Of a DNA stretch of 64,000 nucleotides, positions 1-8,229 are shown piece by piece. Both the position numbers and the translations under genes were made by a program. Position 1 is the stretch's first letter. Each line of letters starts with the position of its first letter. This DNA is from CAZJHX01 sp964545715. GTDB taxonomy: Bacteria > Myxococcota_A > UBA9042 > GCA-2863065. Under the pieces are notes generated by a model. That model was not told the origin of the DNA. It worked only from the letters and a program-made list of their open reading frames with translations, and did no database searches. The stretch lies in the NCBI GenBank assembly GCA_964545715.1, contig CAZJHX010000037.1, positions 1 to 64,000 of the forward strand. The letters run 5' to 3'.

Positions 1-37
1 TACAAAATCGCTTCATGTTTGTCTTTTGAGGGTGCCC

Positions 38-1093
38 ATGAACACGCCCATTCGCTCACTGTGTGTCCTTGCCTGCCTGCTGGTGGGCTGTGCCGAGTAC
101 GATCCGCCGCCTGACGGCAGGCTGACACTGCCGGAGACGGGCGTCTTCCAGGTCGGAGACCCGCTGGTGGTGGCGTTTACCGAGCCCGTGACGCGTGAGT
201 CCGTGAAGATCGCGGTCTGGCCCTCGGGGCCCAACGACAAGCTCGAGGGCGAGTTTGCGCCGGGACTGAAGCCGAAGCTGCGGTGCAGCCCGGTAGAAGG
301 AACGTGTGACGACACGACCGTGACGCTGTCCGAGGACGGCTTGACGCTGACGGTGGAGTTGAAAGGGCCGGACTTCGGCAAGGCCAAGGTGCCGTGGGTC
401 CTGGAGGTCGGCGCCGGCCTGACGGACCTGGCGGGTCGAAAAACCGGCGTGCCGTACCTGTTCGACTTTCAGTTTGCGCCGTCCGACAAGTGCAGTGGCG
501 AGCCGGTCGCGTTCAACGATGGCGTGTACCTGATCTGGGCCACGATCCAGGAGCCGGTGCCGGTGCCGCTGCAGCTGTACGCGGACGTGACCGCGCTGGA
601 GAAAGGCGAGTTCGTGATCGCGGCGGGCAAGGCGGACAACATGCCGGATGCGGACAACGATACGTCCAACCCGGACGAGTTGGTGCTGGACGAGACGTTC
701 AACGCCTTCGCCCTGTTCTTCGGGGGCTGTGTGACCAACGACGGGGACGACCGCTTTGTGTCCACCGAGGCGCAGGACGTGTACCTGGAGCTGCTGGGTG
801 GGGCGATCTCGCTGACGCTGTTCGACCTGCGGATGACCGGGACGATCGTGACGGACTCGGAGACGGGCGAGGAGGGCCTGGAGGGCACGCTGTCGTACAG
901 CAAGGTGACCTTGGACCTGGACACGCCGACGGACTACGAGGCCGGCAACACCCCGTTTTACATGACCAAGCTGAAGCCGGAGCAGATCCCGGAGGGCGTG
1001 CCGCGGGTGTGCGGCGACCTGTGTGGGAAGGTGCAGCAGCAGTGTGAGCCGCCGGCCGACTTCCCACCCGACGCGTTCTGCAGCGAGGAGTAG
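38..1093 (+). CDS. Secreted lipoprotein with a bacterial Ig-like (Big_5-type) domain
   Basis: The protein starts MNTPIRSLCVLACLLVGC, a lipoprotein signal with lipobox LVGC, so it should be exported and lipid-anchored. Roughly residues 20-150 resemble a Big_5/SbsA-type Ig-like domain (TGVFQVGDPLVVAFTEPV, later LTDLAGRKTG), which is usually structural or adhesive. The C-terminal part is beta-rich with scattered Cys and no recognised catalytic motif. ATG 38 is chosen over an in-frame TTG at 26 because GAGGG (28-32) is correctly placed for it. The stop directly abuts the next start, so the two genes are probably cotranscribed. Function unknown. Confidence 0.75.
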   Translation: MNTPIRSLCVLACLLVGCAEYDPPPDGRLTLPETGVFQVGDPLVVAFTEPVTRESVKIAVWPSGPNDKLEGEFAPGLKPKLRCSPVEGTCDDTTVTLSEDGLTLTVELKGPDFGKAKVPWVLEVGAGLTDLAGRKTGVPYLFDFQFAPSDKCSGEPVAFNDGVYLIWATIQEPVPVPLQLYADVTALEKGEFVIAAGKADNMPDADNDTSNPDELVLDETFNAFALFFGGCVTNDGDDRFVSTEAQDVYLELLGGAISLTLFDLRMTGTIVTDSETGEEGLEGTLSYSKVTLDLDTPTDYEAGNTPFYMTKLKPEQIPEGVPRVCGDLCGKVQQQCEPPADFPPDAFCSEE

Positions 1094-3103
1094 GTGGCGC
1101 GCTGGACCGCCGCCGTCGGGCTGCTGCTGATCGTCGGCTGCGGTGAGACGGCCGAGGATCCGCCGGCACCGGTGGACGCGGTCACGCCGGACACGGCGAC
1201 GCCGGACACGGCGACGCCGGACATGGACGAGCCGGACGCGGCGGTCCCGGTGGAGCGTGGAGACTGCGACCCGCTGATCGAGGCGGCGTGCGCCCTGCCC
1301 TGGCCGTCGAGCCTGTATCTGGTCGAGGACGCGGCGCGCACCACTGGCTTCACGCTGACGTTTGGCGCCGAGTCGCTGCCGCAGAGCTATGAGGCCAAGC
1401 ACATCGAGCCCGAGCCGTACCGGGTGATGGACGGATACGGGCTGGGCACGCCGCTCATCGTGCTGTTTCCGGACGTGGATATGACCGGCTTTCCGACCGA
1501 CTACGACACCGCGCCCAGCCTGGCGGAGGACGCCCCGATCCTGTGGTTCGATGAGGACGGCGAGCGCGTGCCGTACTGGGTGGAGCTGGATTCTCGGGCG
1601 CCGGACGAGGCGCAGCGGGCGATGCTGGTACGCCCCGCGGTGATCCTCAAAGAGGCGACTCGTTACTATGTGGCGTTTCGCGACCTGAAGGACGCGAGCG
1701 GCGCGACGTTCCCGCCATCAGAGGCGTTTTCGGCGTTGGTGAAGGGCACGAGCACCGACCCGCGCCAGGCGCGCTTTGCCGAGGTGCTCGAGTTTCTGGA
1801 CGGTCGTGGGGCCCCCGCACAGAGCCTGCAGCTGGCCTGGGATTTCGTCACCGCCAGCAGCGACGCGTTGCACGGGCGCATGCTGCATATGCGCAAGGAC
1901 GCCTTCGAGGTGACGGGGCCCCAGGGCCCCGAGCTGACCATCACCGAGGTCCAGGAGTTCACCGAAGAGGAGAACCCACACCTGGCGATGGAGTTACGTG
2001 GGACCGTGCGCGTCCCGCACTATATGAAGGCGGTCCCGCTGGAGGGGGGCACCAACGCCTGGGCGATGAACCTGGACGCCGATGGAAAGCCGGCGCAAGA
2101 CGGGTATTACGAGCCGCCGATCTGGATTCGTGTGCCGCGCTCAGCGTTGACGGGCGAGCCGCACGGCCTGGTGGAGTACGGGCACGGCCAGAACGGGTCG
2201 GGCAAGCAGGTGCGCGGCAGCTTCAACGACGAGATGGCCAACGAGCACAAGCTGATCTTCTTTGCCACGGACATGCACGGGATGTCGGGCGACGACGTGC
2301 CGACCATCGCGATCATCTTGTTTGATATCAGTCGCTTTACGTGGATGGCCGACCGACTGCACCAGGGTGTGCTGAACCACCTGCTGCTTGCGCGGGCGAT
2401 GCGCGAGCGGTTCGACGCACTGCCGGTGGCGCAGGAGCACGGGATCACGGTCGACAAGACGCAGCTGTACTATTCTGGGATCTCCCAGGGTGGAATCTAC
2501 GGTGCCACGTTCACCGCGCTCTCCCAGGACATCACCCGCGCGCACCTCGGCGTGCCCGGCAACAACTACAGCTTCATGATCAGCCGCTCCAAGAACTTCG
2601 AGCCGTTCCTGCTGGCCCTGGATGCGTCGTACCCACAGGCGCTGGATCAGGTGATCGCGGCGTCGACGGCGCAGCTGCTGTGGGACGCGACCGACCCGAT
2701 CTCCTATTACCGGCATCTGTCCGACGACCCGTTTGAGGATACCCCCGTCCATCATGTGCTGCTGGCGCCGGCCAAGGCGGATCCCCAAGTGCCCGTGACC
2801 GCCAACGAGGTCGTCGCGCGCACCGGCATCGGCGTCGAGATCCTCGCCAACTACGACAAGGACCGGGTCGTCAGCGGCGTTGAGGAGACGCCCTATCCGC
2901 ACACCGGGTCCGGTGTGGTGCTGTACGACTTTGGTGACCCGTGGCCCACACCCGCTGTTAACGTGCCGCCGGCCGACAGTGAGCAGGGCGACCCGCACAA
3001 CAAGCCCAAGAAGGCTAAGCATCATCAACAGCAGATGGTCCACTTCTTCAAGACGGGCACTATCATCGACGTCTGTAATGGCGACGGATGTGCGCCCGAT
3101 TAG
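1094..3103 (+). CDS. Lipoprotein with alpha/beta-hydrolase-like domain
   Basis: The GTG start follows the previous stop directly, with GAGGAG just upstream. The N-terminus MARWTAAVGLLLIVGCGE is a lipoprotein signal, followed by a D/T/P linker with TPDTATPDTATPD repeats. The C-terminal half looks like a serine-hydrolase fold: GISQGG is a nucleophile elbow (G-x-S-x-G; Ser about 464), with VEYGHGQNGSG upstream as a possible oxyanion region and several late Asp/His candidates. Substrate is unknown; an extracytoplasmic esterase or lipase is a reasonable inference. At 669 residues it is longer than simple lipases because of an N-terminal beta-rich domain. Confidence 0.7.
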   Translation: MARWTAAVGLLLIVGCGETAEDPPAPVDAVTPDTATPDTATPDMDEPDAAVPVERGDCDPLIEAACALPWPSSLYLVEDAARTTGFTLTFGAESLPQSYEAKHIEPEPYRVMDGYGLGTPLIVLFPDVDMTGFPTDYDTAPSLAEDAPILWFDEDGERVPYWVELDSRAPDEAQRAMLVRPAVILKEATRYYVAFRDLKDASGATFPPSEAFSALVKGTSTDPRQARFAEVLEFLDGRGAPAQSLQLAWDFVTASSDALHGRMLHMRKDAFEVTGPQGPELTITEVQEFTEEENPHLAMELRGTVRVPHYMKAVPLEGGTNAWAMNLDADGKPAQDGYYEPPIWIRVPRSALTGEPHGLVEYGHGQNGSGKQVRGSFNDEMANEHKLIFFATDMHGMSGDDVPTIAIILFDISRFTWMADRLHQGVLNHLLLARAMRERFDALPVAQEHGITVDKTQLYYSGISQGGIYGATFTALSQDITRAHLGVPGNNYSFMISRSKNFEPFLLALDASYPQALDQVIAASTAQLLWDATDPISYYRHLSDDPFEDTPVHHVLLAPAKADPQVPVTANEVVARTGIGVEILANYDKDRVVSGVEETPYPHTGSGVVLYDFGDPWPTPAVNVPPADSEQGDPHNKPKKAKHHQQQMVHFFKTGTIIDVCNGDGCAPD

Positions 3104-3151
3104 CGGCGAATGATCTGTGATAATGTGCAAGCGCCACACTTGGAGAGTCGC

Positions 3152-3755
3152 ATGCCGGACGGACACTACCTGAAGGAAGAGCTGTACGCGCTTGTGCGCG
3201 ACGACCCGGACATCTTTGAGTTCTTGCAGGCCGGCTCGCTCGACGGGATCTGGTACTGGGATCTGGTACTGGGATCTGCAGAATCCGGAAGACGAGTGGA
3301 TGAGCCCGCGTTTTTGGGAGGTCTTCGGATACGACCCGAGCGAAAAGACCCACAAGGCAGCCGAGTGGCAGGACATGATCCACCCAGATGACCTGACGGT
3401 GGCTCTAGAGAACTTCAACAAACACTGCGCTGACGCGAGCCATCCTTACGATCAGATCGTGCGGTACAAGCACAGGGACGGATCCACGGTCTGGGTGCGC
3501 TGCCGGGGGATCGTTATTCGCGACGACGACGGCAACCCGATGCGCATGTTGGGGGCGCACAACGAGATCACCACTCAGAAGCGCACGGAGCGGCAACTGG
3601 AGCGTCGGGTCGGCGAGCTGGCCACGTTCAACAAGCTGGCTGTCGGCCGCGAGCAGCGCATGATCGACCTGAAGCGCGAGGTCAACGCCCTGTTGGTCGA
3701 GTGTGGTCGGACGCCGAAATACGATCTCACCTTCGCTGACGGCGCAAATGTCTGA
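3152..3755 (+). pseudogene. PAS sensor protein, split by a 13-bp tandem duplication
   Basis: Two frames together encode one PAS protein. ATG 3152 (GGAGAG at 3142-3147) begins MPDGHYLKEELYALVRDDPD and reaches GIWYWDL. The reading then has to shift to the frame ending at 3755, which continues WYWDLQNPEDEWMSPRFWEV with a PAS_3-like core (MIHPDD, YDQIVRYKHRDGSTVWVRC) and a C-terminal helix FNKLAVGREQRMIDLKREVN. The shift coincides with a perfect 13-bp duplication (3251-3263, 3264-3276); removing one copy restores a single frame. Translation could restart at ATG 3300, giving a PAS domain lacking its first strand. Its end overlaps the kinase start by 8 bp. It is likely the kinase's sensor partner, now probably broken. 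Confidence 0.75.
3251..3276 (+). repeat. 13-bp perfect tandem duplication (frameshifting)
   Basis: TGGTACTGGGATC occurs twice head to tail. It lies in the N-terminal part of the PAS gene and encodes the duplicated WYWD segment. Because 13 is not a multiple of three it causes the frameshift. It could be a slippage mutation in the strain or an assembly error. Confidence 0.9.
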
Positions 3756-4572
3756 CGCCCTGGCCACCGAAAACGCCGCCCTGCGCGCCCGCATCGAGGA
3801 GTTGGAGGGGCGCTCGCTAGCCATCTTGAACCTGCTGCAAGACCTGGACGAGTCCAATCGGGCATTGGCCGAGACCAACGCCGCACTGGCGCGGAGCAAC
3901 GAGCAGCTCGATCAGTTTGCGGCGATCGCTTCTCACGATCTACAAGAGCCGCTGCGCACCATCAGCAGCTTCCTGGGGCTGATCTCGGAGCATATGGCGG
4001 GCAGGATGGACGAAAAGACCCTCGGCTGGTTTGCCCACGTGACCGGGGCAAGCGCCCGCCTCAAGGACATGATCGCCGGGCTGTTGAAGTTCTCCAGGAC
4101 ACAGCGACACGTCGTGACTGTGGAGACGGTGTCCATCTCGGAGCTGGTCAACGAGGTCCTGGACGGACTGCAGCTTCAGCTGCGCGATACCGGCGGCGAG
4201 GTCACGCTGACCAGGCCGCTGCCCACCGTACACGCAGATCGCTCGCTGCTCTATCAGGTCGTCCACAATCTGGTGGGGAACGCGCTCAAGTTCCATGGAG
4301 ACGCCGCGCCGCGCGTGGTCATCAGTGCGCAAACCACAGAAGACGCGGACGAGATCACAATCAGTGACAATGGCATCGGCTTCGAAGAGGCGCATGCGGA
4401 GCGAATCTTCGGGTTCTTCCAGCGCCTGCACGGCGTAGGAAAATACCAAGGCTGCGGCATCGGGCTGGCGCTCTGCCGCGAGATCGTCCGCCGCCATGGG
4501 GGGCGCATGCGCGTGGAGGCCGCGCCAGGAGAAGGCGCCGCATTCACGTTCACGCTTCCTCACCGGCGATAG
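3748..4572 (+). CDS. Sensor histidine kinase, soluble, no transmembrane segment
   Basis: This 274-residue cytoplasmic kinase has a coiled coil at about residues 5-58, a HisKA dimerisation domain with H-box ASHDLQEPLR (phospho-His 63), and a HATPase_c domain with N-box HNLVGNALKF, G1 DNGIGF, F-box IFGFFQRLHG and G2 GCGIGLAL. The DLQEPLR form is typical of phytochrome-like/PAS-linked kinases. ATG 3748 overlaps the stop of the PAS gene (ATGTCTGA), suggesting translational coupling, so sensing would be supplied in trans by the PAS protein. No response regulator is adjacent, so its output is unknown. Confidence 0.88.
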   Translation: MSDALATENAALRARIEELEGRSLAILNLLQDLDESNRALAETNAALARSNEQLDQFAAIASHDLQEPLRTISSFLGLISEHMAGRMDEKTLGWFAHVTGASARLKDMIAGLLKFSRTQRHVVTVETVSISELVNEVLDGLQLQLRDTGGEVTLTRPLPTVHADRSLLYQVVHNLVGNALKFHGDAAPRVVISAQTTEDADEITISDNGIGFEEAHAERIFGFFQRLHGVGKYQGCGIGLALCREIVRRHGGRMRVEAAPGEGAAFTFTLPHRR

Positions 4573-4584
4573 CGCACCGGGAAC

Positions 4585-5001
4585 TTACTGCAGGGCCTCG
4601 TGCATCCGGGCCAAAAGGGCGTGCGCGTCCTCGGTCTGCAGCTTCTCAGCCCCCCAGCCGATGCCCAGCCCCTTCTCACCCATGCGCGGGATGATGTGAA
4701 AGTGGACGTGAAACACGGCCTGGTGCGCCGGCGCGCCGTTGTTCTGCAAAATGTTGTAAGCCGTAGCGCCGGTCGCGGCCATGACCGCGCGACAGATGCG
4801 CGGCAGCACCCGTCCGACGGCCGCAGCAGAGTCGTCGCTCAGCTCATGCAGGTGCGCCTTGCCCTCTTTTGGGATCACCAGGGTGTGCCCGGAGGAGATC
4901 GGAAAGACGTCCAAAAACGCCAACACATGCTCGTCCTCGTACACCTTGTGGCACGGGATCTGGCCGGCGATGATTTTGTCGAAGATGGTCGGTTTGGTCA
5001 T
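4585..5001 (-). CDS. HIT family nucleotide hydrolase/transferase (HinT-like)
   Basis: This 138-residue cytoplasmic protein has the histidine triad HVHFHIIPR (His 98, 100, 102), the N-terminal IFDKIIAGQIPCHKVYED signature and GHTLVIPK, all typical of the HinT branch that hydrolyses AMP-amidate bonds. The length matches the family. It converges on the histidine kinase with a 12-bp gap. No clear Shine-Dalgarno is seen before ATG 5001. The exact substrate cannot be assigned from sequence. Confidence 0.93.
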   Translation of the reverse strand: MTKPTIFDKIIAGQIPCHKVYEDEHVLAFLDVFPISSGHTLVIPKEGKAHLHELSDDSAAAVGRVLPRICRAVMAATGATAYNILQNNGAPAHQAVFHVHFHIIPRMGEKGLGIGWGAEKLQTEDAHALLARMHEALQ

Positions 5002-5052
5002 GACGCCGAGAGTAATTGCCTGCTCAGCGCCGTCAAGCGCCTGGCAGGACTC

Positions 5053-5946
5053 TCAGCGGCCGCCCTTTAGACGCCGCAGCAGCTTGCCCAGGTGGTGGTA
5101 GAACGGCGTCTTGGACTCGTCGCCCTTCGGCTCGACGGGTCCGGTCTGGTACGGGACGAACATCACGCGACGCACGGCGCCCTGACGCTGAGACGCCTGA
5201 ACGCGGTGCCACAAACGGCCGTCGTGAATTGTGACATCGCCGGGCTGTGTCTCGACGGCGATCTCGGCCTTGTCGGGGCGGTGCCAGACGAAATAGGGCT
5301 TGTAAAAGCACATCTTCAAGAAGCCCTGGTTGTGCGTGCCCGGAATCAGGCGCAGGCCGCCGTCCTCGCGCGCAATGCGATCCAGGTGAATCCCGAAGTT
5401 CAGCATCTGCTGCGGCATGCGCCCGTAGAACAGGTCTCGCAGCCCGTCGGTGTGCCACCCCAGCCGTGGGTGCACTCCGCCGGGCACGTTGACGTAGCGG
5501 TTCATGACGACGCCGTCCTTCTCGTTGTGCCCGACGCGCACGTCGTCGCCGACCAGCGCCTTGATCGGCTCGAAGCGCTCATCGAGGACCAGCGCCTTTA
5601 CGACGTCGCTGAACTCGCTGGAGAAGGGTATGCGGTGGATGATGGGCTCGCCGCTCAGGCCCTTGCCCCAGAACAGCGGGATGCCGTAGACACTGTCGCG
5701 CTTGCTGTCCAACCACAGCTGCGTGATCCGGTCCTGCTCATCCCGCAGCGCCTGCACCTCGGACATGCTGAGCACACCTTCAAAATGCAGAAAGCCGTGC
5801 ACGTCCAGAAAGTGCTGCTGCTCGTCGGTGATGACGGATCCCAGCTGGAACTTCTGATTCAGCGGCGGCACGGACGCAGTGGAAACGAGGGACGTCGAGT
5901 CAGCCGAGACCGGTGTCGCGGGCGCGGTGTGGGTGCTCTGATTCAT
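5053..5946 (-). CDS. Phytanoyl-CoA dioxygenase (PhyH) family protein
   Basis: This 297-residue Fe(II)/2-oxoglutarate oxygenase has the facial-triad motif HTD in GWHTDGLRDL (His 165, Asp 167), a likely distal His 247 in GRLWHRVQ, and an Arg-rich segment after it (about 259-260) that may bind 2-oxoglutarate. PhyH enzymes hydroxylate lipids, CoA esters or small metabolites; the substrate here is unknown. ATG 5946 is preceded by AGGAG and overlaps the TetR stop as ATGA, so the two form one operon and the regulator likely controls it. The neighbouring divergent genes also suggest lipid chemistry. Confidence 0.85.
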   Translation of the reverse strand: MNQSTHTAPATPVSADSTSLVSTASVPPLNQKFQLGSVITDEQQHFLDVHGFLHFEGVLSMSEVQALRDEQDRITQLWLDSKRDSVYGIPLFWGKGLSGEPIIHRIPFSSEFSDVVKALVLDERFEPIKALVGDDVRVGHNEKDGVVMNRYVNVPGGVHPRLGWHTDGLRDLFYGRMPQQMLNFGIHLDRIAREDGGLRLIPGTHNQGFLKMCFYKPYFVWHRPDKAEIAVETQPGDVTIHDGRLWHRVQASQRQGAVRRVMFVPYQTGPVEPKGDESKTPFYHHLGKLLRRLKGGR

Positions 5947-6566
5947 CCGTTCTCCTGCAACATCCGTTGAGCCATGGACACCAGGTGGTCTTCGACGGCC
6001 TGGACCGCCTCGGTTTCGGTGGCGACGCCGGCGACCAGCATGAGCTCGGCATCCACGGTCAGCGCATAACGCACCACCACGTGATTTAGCGTCTGCAGCT
6101 CCAGCCGCAGCTGTGCCGCAGGTCGATTGAGCATCATGGACAGCACGGCCGCGCCCTGCGACAGAAACGGCAAGACGTGCCTGGCCCGCCGATCCGCCCG
6201 CACCTGCCCGGTGTCCAGCACATCGCGCAAGATCAGCCGGATCGCCGCCCTGTGGGACCGCGCAAAGCGATAGGTGGCCCGCACGATCCGGTCCAGCATG
6301 CTCTTGAGATCGCCTCCACTCAGCAGCAGCGGCTCCAGCTGGGTGCGCAGCGCGTCGAGCTCGACGTACATCGCGTCGACACAGGCCTGATACAGCCCGT
6401 CCTTGCTGCCGAAGTAGTGATGCACGGTGGCCAGGCTGACCCCCGCCGCGCGCGCGATGTCGCGGATGGACGTCCCACCGGCCCCTGCGCCTGAAAACCG
6501 CTCCATCGCTGCGTTCAATACGGCGCGTCGTGTGGCTTCTGCGTCGGCTTTGATCGGTCTTGCCAT
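5943..6566 (-). CDS. TetR/AcrR family transcriptional regulator
   Basis: A 207-residue regulator with an N-terminal helix-turn-helix: RRAVLNAAMERFSGAGAGG, then TSIRDIARAAGVSLATVHHY FGSKDGLY, the classic TetR DNA-recognition pattern. The C-terminal ligand domain is divergent, as usual. It is the first gene of the operon with the PhyH oxygenase. The AT-rich upstream region has an imperfect palindrome (6577-6600) ten bases before the start, a likely site for autorepression. The ligand may be a lipid or acyl compound, by context only. Confidence 0.92.
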   Translation of the reverse strand: MARPIKADAEATRRAVLNAAMERFSGAGAGGTSIRDIARAAGVSLATVHHYFGSKDGLYQACVDAMYVELDALRTQLEPLLLSGGDLKSMLDRIVRATYRFARSHRAAIRLILRDVLDTGQVRADRRARHVLPFLSQGAAVLSMMLNRPAAQLRLELQTLNHVVVRYALTVDAELMLVAGVATETEAVQAVEDHLVSMAQRMLQENG

Positions 6567-6576
6567 AGGCGGGACG

Positions 6577-6600
6577 GTAATTAATCAAACGTTCAATTAC
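6577..6600. promoter_or_regulatory. Imperfect palindrome, candidate TetR operator
   Basis: A 24-bp AT-rich imperfect inverted repeat with perfect outer arms GTAATT/AATTAC around a centre containing AACGTT. It lies 11 bp upstream of the TetR start at 6566, where an autoregulatory TetR-family site is expected. Binding is inference. Confidence 0.45.
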
Positions 6601-6641
6601 AACCCTAAACTTCTGTTTTTATATAATTTATATTCGAATTA

Positions 6642-6706
6642 TGAATGCCATTCACTTTTGAGATTGACAAAAAGTGAACGCCATTCACAATGCGAACGTG
6701 ATTCAC
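6642..6706. promoter_or_regulatory. Three 13-15 bp near-palindromic operator-like repeats
   Basis: Three related sites: 6642-6654 (TGAATGCCATTCA, perfect palindrome about a central C), 6674-6688 (GTGAACGCCATTCAC, one mismatch between arms) and 6692-6706 (GCGAACGTGATTCAC, weaker). The shared form is GTGAAcGccATTCAC. The middle copy sits between a -35 and -10 element, so occupancy would block transcription of the alpha/beta hydrolase operon. One of the two flanking TetR regulators is the natural candidate binder. Confidence 0.65.
6664..6691 (+). promoter_or_regulatory. Sigma70-like promoter of the alpha/beta hydrolase operon
   Basis: Consensus -35 TTGACA (6664-6669), 16-bp spacer, then -10-like CACAAT (6686-6691, 4 of 6 matches). 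The predicted start of transcription is near 6698. The spacer is occupied by an operator-like repeat, which fits repression. Confidence 0.55.
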
Positions 6707-7540
6707 TCTCCTGCAAAAGGTGGGCTGCTGGCCTCGGTGGCGCACTCGGTGTGGAGCATCTGCACACCCGCCACGTTTGAGTCCATTCGCCCGACGGCCC
6801 GCGCACAGCGGTATCGCACCGAAAAGTACCGGGGCGTGCGACCGCTGGCGGACGTGTACGTGCCGGACAACAGCCAGGCCGGGGCGTCGGTGGTCATCGT
6901 GCACGGCGGCGGGTTTCTGGTGGGCAATCGGCGCATGAAGCCGGTGCGATTTCTGGCGCGGCGGCTGACCGACGCGGGCGTCGCGGTGTGCTGCGTGGAC
7001 TACCGCATGATCTTTCGGGGTGGACGTCTGGACGAGTCCGTGGACGACGTGGCGAGCGCCATCGGATGGTGGGGCGAGGCGTGCTCCGAGTACGGCTGCG
7101 ACCCTGCGCGTGCGGGCCTGCTCGGTATCAGCGCCGGGGGCGCGCTGGCGCTGCTTGCGGCAGTGGACGAGCGCTCGGCATACATCGGCCGGGTGGTCTC
7201 GATCTTCGGCATCTACGACTTTGGCCATCTGACGGGCTCGGCCGGAGCGCTGGTGCCGCGGTGGCTGACGCGGACACGAGACCGACAGACCTGGCACGAC
7301 CGGTCGCCGATGGAGGCCCGGCAGACGTCCCGACCGCTGCTGATGGTGCACGGGACGGCCGATGGGCTGGTGCCCGTGGAGCAGGTCGGTCGGCTTCAAG
7401 CACGTCGCCAGGCGCTGGGACTGCACACCGAGACGCTGGTCTTTGAGGACGCCCCGCACGCGTTTTTGAACTGGCCAGGTCCACTGGCGGAAGAGACCGC
7501 GGCCCGCATCGCGGGCTTTCTGACGGGGGTGGCCAAATGA
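6698..7540 (+). CDS. Alpha/beta hydrolase (esterase/lipase, HGGG type)
   Basis: The protein has the oxyanion motif HGGGFLVG and the nucleophile elbow GISAGG of the hormone-sensitive-lipase-like alpha/beta hydrolases. MVHGTADGLVPVEQ carries the acid Asp and FEDAPHAFLNW the catalytic His. It probably hydrolyses a lipophilic ester. The start is uncertain: the longest frame begins at GTG 6674 inside the predicted promoter, so it is unlikely. GTG 6698 coincides with the predicted transcript start (leaderless), and GTG 6737 has AAGGTGG about 13 bp upstream. It is the first gene of a five-gene operon and overlaps the next by ATGA. Confidence 0.85.
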   Translation: MIHSPAKGGLLASVAHSVWSICTPATFESIRPTARAQRYRTEKYRGVRPLADVYVPDNSQAGASVVIVHGGGFLVGNRRMKPVRFLARRLTDAGVAVCCVDYRMIFRGGRLDESVDDVASAIGWWGEACSEYGCDPARAGLLGISAGGALALLAAVDERSAYIGRVVSIFGIYDFGHLTGSAGALVPRWLTRTRDRQTWHDRSPMEARQTSRPLLMVHGTADGLVPVEQVGRLQARRQALGLHTETLVFEDAPHAFLNWPGPLAEETAARIAGFLTGVAK

Positions 7541-8229
7541 CGACGCGTAGTCCACGGCGCGAGCGCACGCGCCAGCTCAAGACGGAGACGATCTGCGCCG
7601 CGGCGATGAAGCTGATCGAGACCCGGGGGCTGGAGGGCCTGACAATCGGCAAGCTGGCCAAGGAGCTGGATTGGGCTGCCGGCGCGCTGTACCGCTATTT
7701 TCCGTCCAAGGATGCGCTGCTTGCCGAGCTGCAGGTTCGAGCGGTCACCGAGTACGCCGCGGACCGCCAGGCGACCCTGGAGGCGGCGCGAACGGCCGGT
7801 TTGGAGGGCGCCGCGCTGCTTATGCTGGTGGCCAAGCACTACCAGCGGTGGTTTCTGCACCGGCTGGGCTACTTCGGCCTGCTGTCGGTCGCCATCGCTT
7901 ACCCCAAGCCGATCTTGCCCGAGTCCGAGGGGCTGCGCGTGATGTCCGAGATTATGCCGACGCTTCAGCAGATCATGGGCCTGTTCGTGGAGGTCGAGAG
8001 CGGCGGACATCTCGTCGCGGGGAATCCATCGGACCGGACGATCGTCTTCTGGTCCGTCATTCAGGGCGCCGTGCAGATGTACAAGATCTCGCGCTTCGCC
8101 CCGGAGCTTTTGAACAACGACCGAGTCCTGCGAGAAGCCGTCAGAACGCTGCTCATTGGCTGGGGCGCCGACTTTGAGGCGGCGGATGACGGCATCAAAC
8201 AAGCCGAGCAATGGGTGAAGAACCGATGA
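7537..8229 (+). CDS. TetR/AcrR family transcriptional regulator
   Basis: A 230-residue regulator with an N-terminal HTH: GLEGLTIGKLAKELDWAAG then ALYRYFPSKDALLAEL, a standard TetR recognition helix. The C-terminal domain is helical and probably binds a hydrophobic ligand. It is encoded inside the operon, overlapping the hydrolase stop (ATGA) and the next start (ATGA), so it likely controls that operon through the repeats at 6642-6706. It is only distantly similar to the TetR at 5943-6566, so the two need not share a ligand or site. Confidence 0.92.
   Translation: MTTRSPRRERTRQLKTETICAAAMKLIETRGLEGLTIGKLAKELDWAAGALYRYFPSKDALLAELQVRAVTEYAADRQATLEAARTAGLEGAALLMLVAKHYQRWFLHRLGYFGLLSVAIAYPKPILPESEGLRVMSEIMPTLQQIMGLFVEVESGGHLVAGNPSDRTIVFWSVIQGAVQMYKISRFAPELLNNDRVLREAVRTLLIGWGADFEAADDGIKQAEQWVKNR

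Noticed and set aside
56..1402. Long antisense reading frames opposite the first genes and elsewhere
   Set aside because: They are Arg/His/Pro-rich shadows with no domains, typical of GC-rich coding DNA read on the wrong strand.
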